Source: Burkholderiales bacterium
GTDB lineage: Bacteria > Pseudomonadota > Gammaproteobacteria > Burkholderiales > Burkholderiaceae_C
Reading direction: 5' to 3'
Assembly: GCA_016195825.1 (NCBI GenBank)
Contig: JACPYV010000116.1
Location: 1-64,000 of the forward strand
DNA: 64,000 bases
The notes under the pieces are model-generated. The model searched no databases. It saw nothing but the letters and a program-made list of their open reading frames with translations, and was not told the DNA's origin. Numbering within the stretch: the first letter of the stretch is position 1; every line of letters begins with the position of its first letter. The position numbers were made by a program, and so were the translations under genes. Shown piece by piece: positions 61,780-64,000 of the stretch.

Positions 61780-62781
61780 ATGTTGATGAAGACCCGCCCA
61801 GCGCCCGCCAGCATCGGGCAACTGCACCACCTGCTTGACGCCGGCCAGGCGCTGTCCGCCACCTACCGCGGCCAGTTGAGCAACCACCTGCCCATGGCCC
61901 AGCAGGCGCTGCTGGAGCTGGGAGCCTCGGCCGAGCGGTTGCAAGCCTGGAGCGAGGCGCATGAAACCTCGCTGGAGCCACGCGATGCGGCCCGCCCGGC
62001 CCGCATCGTCATGGCACGCGACCTCGGCCGGCCCGACAGCGACGCCGCCTGGCGTGTGCACTTCGCGGCCCGCATTGCCGAGCTGGGCTCCGGCGCTGCG
62101 CTGCGTGAGGCGCTGGCGCTGCTGCTGCCCGGGGCTGGCGCGATCGCCTTCCACGGCCTGATCCGCACGGGCCACGCGGTGCTGGCCGGTCACGAGGGCG
62201 AGCTGGCCGCCGGCCTGGCGCATTGGGCCGCCCATGCCATGCCGCTGGTGACCGGCGGCGATGGCCTGCCGCTGCCGCTGGCGCTGACCGACTGGCTGCA
62301 GGCGCTGGCGACGCTGCCGCGCCCGGCCTGTCCGCCGGGTAGCCTCATCACCGATCGCATGAAGGCCTGGGGCGCGTCGCCCGGTTTCGCCGCCGTCGCC
62401 GGCCGCTTGGATCACGGGTCTGACACGCTGCGCGACCTTGCCCTGCTGGCCGCCCGCACCTACGCGGCCACCGGCAACTTCACCGTCCTGCACCTGCTCA
62501 CAGCCAGCCACGCTGTGGCCGTGCTGCAGCCCTGGTGGCCAGCGCCCGAACTCGCCCGCGGCTTCAGCGTCGCCAGCGCGGCCGCCCTGCTCGCCAGCGG
62601 CGCCGAGCCCGCGCTGATGCTGGACCGCCCGCCCAGCCGCCCCTGGCCGGCGCTGATCTCGGCCGCCTGTGCGCAGGACGATGCCCACGTCATCAAGCTC
62701 ACGCACGCCGCCTGGCGCCTGGGGCGCCGCTGGCCCGACCCGGCATGGCGCCGCGCTGCGGAACGTGCGATTCCATTTTGA
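61780..62781 (+). CDS. Questin-oxidase-like (DUF4243) protein
   Basis: This 333-residue protein matches the questin oxidase-like family: YRGQLSNHLPMAQQALLELG, the core GAGAIAFHGLIRTGHAVL, LTASHAVAVLQPWW and, near the end, CAQDDAHVIKLTHAAWRLG. Fungal members oxidise anthraquinones such as questin in a Baeyer-Villiger-type ring opening; bacterial members are not characterised. Divergent placement from soxR, which responds to redox-active quinones and phenazines, suggests it may be a SoxR target that modifies such compounds. A second ATG (MKTRP) is two codons on. Confidence 0.82.
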   Translation: MLMKTRPAPASIGQLHHLLDAGQALSATYRGQLSNHLPMAQQALLELGASAERLQAWSEAHETSLEPRDAARPARIVMARDLGRPDSDAAWRVHFAARIAELGSGAALREALALLLPGAGAIAFHGLIRTGHAVLAGHEGELAAGLAHWAAHAMPLVTGGDGLPLPLALTDWLQALATLPRPACPPGSLITDRMKAWGASPGFAAVAGRLDHGSDTLRDLALLAARTYAATGNFTVLHLLTASHAVAVLQPWWPAPELARGFSVASAAALLASGAEPALMLDRPPSRPWPALISAACAQDDAHVIKLTHAAWRLGRRWPDPAWRRAAERAIPF

Positions 62782-62789
62782 TGGATATC

Positions 62790-62811
62790 GAATTCCAGTA
62801 AACTGGAATTC
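62790..62811. promoter_or_regulatory. 22-base palindrome abutting XRE-cupin start codon
   Basis: GAATTCCAGT-AA-ACTGGAATTC is a perfect inverted repeat that ends exactly at the ATG. TAAACT inside it fits a -10 element, with TTGATG 15 bases before, which would start the transcript at or next to the ATG (leaderless). No ribosome site is present. It is a likely autoregulatory operator. Confidence 0.6.
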
Positions 62812-63384
62812 ATGGAAAGCAACATCACCGAACTGATAGGCCGGCGTCTGCGCGAGCTGCGTACCGCCTCGGGCCTGTCGCTGGACGCGCTGGCGCACAA
62901 GAGCGGTGTCAGCCGTTCCAACATCTCGCTGATCGAGCGTGGCCAGAGCAGCCCCACGGCGGTGGTGCTGGACAAGCTGTCGTCGGCCCTCGGCGTGAGC
63001 GTCGCGTCGATGTTCGAGTCCGGGCCTGCGCCCGCTGCGCCTTCGCCGCTGGCCCGCGTGGCCGAGCAGCCAGTTTGGGACGACCCGGCCTCCGGCTACC
63101 GCCGCCGCAACGTGTCACCGCCGGGCGTGTCACCGCTGCAGCTAGTTGACGTCGTCTTCCCGGCCGGCCAGCGCGTGTCTTTCGAGACCTCGGAGCGCGA
63201 CGCCGACATCCACCAGCTCGTCTGGATGATCGACGGCGTCATGGAGATCGCCCACGGCGCCGACCAGTGGCAGCTCAACCCTGGCGACTGCCTGGCCATG
63301 CGCCTGGACGCGCCCGTGCGCTTCCACAACCCGGGCGCGAAGCCGGCCCGCTACCTCGTCGCCCTCACCGGAGCCCGGCCATGA
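62812..63384 (+). CDS. XRE-family regulator with C-terminal cupin
   Basis: This 190-residue regulator has an N-terminal helix-turn-helix (RRLRELRTASGLSLDALAHK, GVSRSNISLIERGQSSPTAV) and a C-terminal cupin domain (VVFPAGQRVSFETSERDADI, HQLVWMIDGVMEIAHG, LNPGDCLAMRLDAPVRFHNP). Such proteins (PuuR/SutR type) sense small metabolites. It is translationally coupled to the acetyltransferase by a four-base overlap and probably autoregulated through the palindrome. Confidence 0.93.
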   Translation: MESNITELIGRRLRELRTASGLSLDALAHKSGVSRSNISLIERGQSSPTAVVLDKLSSALGVSVASMFESGPAPAAPSPLARVAEQPVWDDPASGYRRRNVSPPGVSPLQLVDVVFPAGQRVSFETSERDADIHQLVWMIDGVMEIAHGADQWQLNPGDCLAMRLDAPVRFHNPGAKPARYLVALTGARP

Positions 63385-63902
63385 GCGTGGTCATCCGCGA
63401 ACTCGACGGCGCCCAGGCGCTGGCCCGCGTGGCCGAACTGGCCGACGTGCTGCGGGATTGCGTGGAAGGCGGTGCATCGGTGGGCTTCATGCTGCCGCTG
63501 GCCGAGGGCCGGCCCGAAGCCTTCTGGCGCAAGGTCGCCGCCGGCGTGGCGGCCGGCGAGCGCCACCTTTTCGTCGCCGAGGACGAGACGGGTCGCATCG
63601 GCGGCACGCTGTCCCTCGTCACCGACATGCCCGACAACCAGCCGCACCGGGCAGACGTCAGCAAGATGCTGGTCCACCGCCGCATGCGCCGCCAGGGCGT
63701 GGCCGAGCGGCTGCTGCTTGCATTGGAAGAGCGTGCGAGGGAGCTGGGCAAGACGACTCTTGTGCTGGACACCGTGACCGGCAGCGATGCGTCGCGGGTC
63801 TACGAGCGGCTGGGGTGGCAGAAGGCGGGTGACATTCCGAACTACGCGTTGACGCCCGACGGGCCGCCGTGTTCGACGACGTACTACTTCAGGGCGTTCT
63901 GA
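63381..63902 (+). CDS. GNAT-family acetyltransferase
   Basis: This 173-residue GNAT protein has strand beta4 HLFVAEDETGRIGGTLSLV, the acetyl-CoA motif VSKMLVHRRMRRQGVAERLL and the end SDASRVYERLGWQKAGDIPN. The substrate is unknown; it may modify the compound sensed by the upstream XRE-cupin regulator, with which it is coupled. Confidence 0.9.
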   Translation: MSVVIRELDGAQALARVAELADVLRDCVEGGASVGFMLPLAEGRPEAFWRKVAAGVAAGERHLFVAEDETGRIGGTLSLVTDMPDNQPHRADVSKMLVHRRMRRQGVAERLLLALEERARELGKTTLVLDTVTGSDASRVYERLGWQKAGDIPNYALTPDGPPCSTTYYFRAF

Positions 63903-63906
63903 GCCA

Positions 63907-64000
63907 ATGACCGAAGCGAATCACAGCGCAACGCGCCAGAACGTGACCTTGCGACTTCGTCTTGCACTCACGCTCAGCGCTGCCGCTGTCGCCATCTTGT
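63907..64000 (+). CDS. Partial CDS, N-terminus only
   Basis: An ATG four bases after the acetyltransferase stop opens a frame to the window end: MTEANHSATRQNVTLRLRLA then LTLSAAAVAIL. The charged start followed by a hydrophobic segment suggests a membrane or exported protein. Nothing more can be said from 31 codons. Confidence 0.45.
   Translation, partial: MTEANHSATRQNVTLRLRLALTLSAAAVAIL

Noticed and set aside
1..64000. CRISPR array, tRNA or rRNA genes, insertion sequences, prophage or biosynthetic cluster
   Set aside because: No regularly spaced repeats, no tRNA-like foldbacks, no transposase or integrase, and no multi-enzyme cluster were found on reading both strands.

Overview
The window is about 70% GC with dense genes, frequent 4-nt ATGA/GTGA overlaps and intergenic gaps that never reach 300 bases (the longest is about 275 bases, upstream of trpE). 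The gene content (MexEF-like efflux, a fused indolepyruvate ferredoxin oxidoreductase of about 1180 residues, a Gcr/PF10136 'recombinase', a PEP-CTERM protein, paired YceI proteins) suggests a betaproteobacterium of the order Burkholderiales, near Roseateles/Mitsuaria/Rubrivivax. That placement is inference; no rRNA or tRNA gene was seen. No insertion sequence, prophage, integron or CRISPR array was recognised. It reads as core chromosome with a few accessory genes.

Layout. 1-3.9 kb: a MexEF-type RND operon (permease truncated at the window edge, adaptor, a catalytically dead-looking alpha/beta hydrolase) divergent from a LysR regulator. 4-11.5 kb: a UbiE-like methyltransferase, then a tryptophan operon on the minus strand, trpE-trpG-ltaE-dinB-trpD-trpC-ung, preceded by a probable leader peptide with three clustered Trp codons and a hairpin with a T tract. 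11.5-18.6 kb: chalcone-isomerase-fold protein, gph, alaC, a small hydrolase, an M61 peptidase split by a frameshift, and psuK-psuG. 18.7-24.8 kb: a second RND adaptor/permease pair, a low-molecular-weight phosphatase, rpe and a TetR regulator. 24.9-27.4 kb: three consecutive fasciclin-domain genes with a 16-bp palindrome at their promoter. 27.5-36.8 kb: tag, a solute-binding protein, apaG, Gcr-like membrane protein, mltA, DUF427, a cytochrome c, a GST-like protein, a lower-GC membrane protein with a HEPN-type motif, a palindromic repeat, and a large FAD dehydrogenase.

36.8-44.4 kb: mgsA with an EAL protein whose GGDEF site is degenerate, a PEP-mutase-family enzyme, an EamA exporter, an intact diguanylate cyclase, a phosphoesterase and an Lrp regulator divergent from the ferredoxin oxidoreductase (44.6-48.1 kb). 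48-54 kb: solute-binding protein, PEP-CTERM protein, EamA exporter, AlkB-like monooxygenase, cytochrome b561 and two YceI proteins, ending in a good terminator. 54-56.7 kb: a LytS/LytTR-type kinase, small membrane protein and response regulator. 56.7-64 kb: a LysR/bile-acid-type transporter pair around a clear operator, an uncharacterised secreted protein with fpr, soxR divergent from a questin-oxidase-like gene, an XRE-cupin regulator behind a 22-bp palindrome, a GNAT acetyltransferase and a truncated last gene.

The most interesting signals are the apparent trp leader, the operon with threonine aldolase and DinB genes inserted in it, the pseudo-hydrolase in an efflux operon, the SoxR/questin-oxidase pair, the fasciclin cluster, the HEPN-like foreign-looking gene beside a palindromic repeat, and the M61 frameshift.
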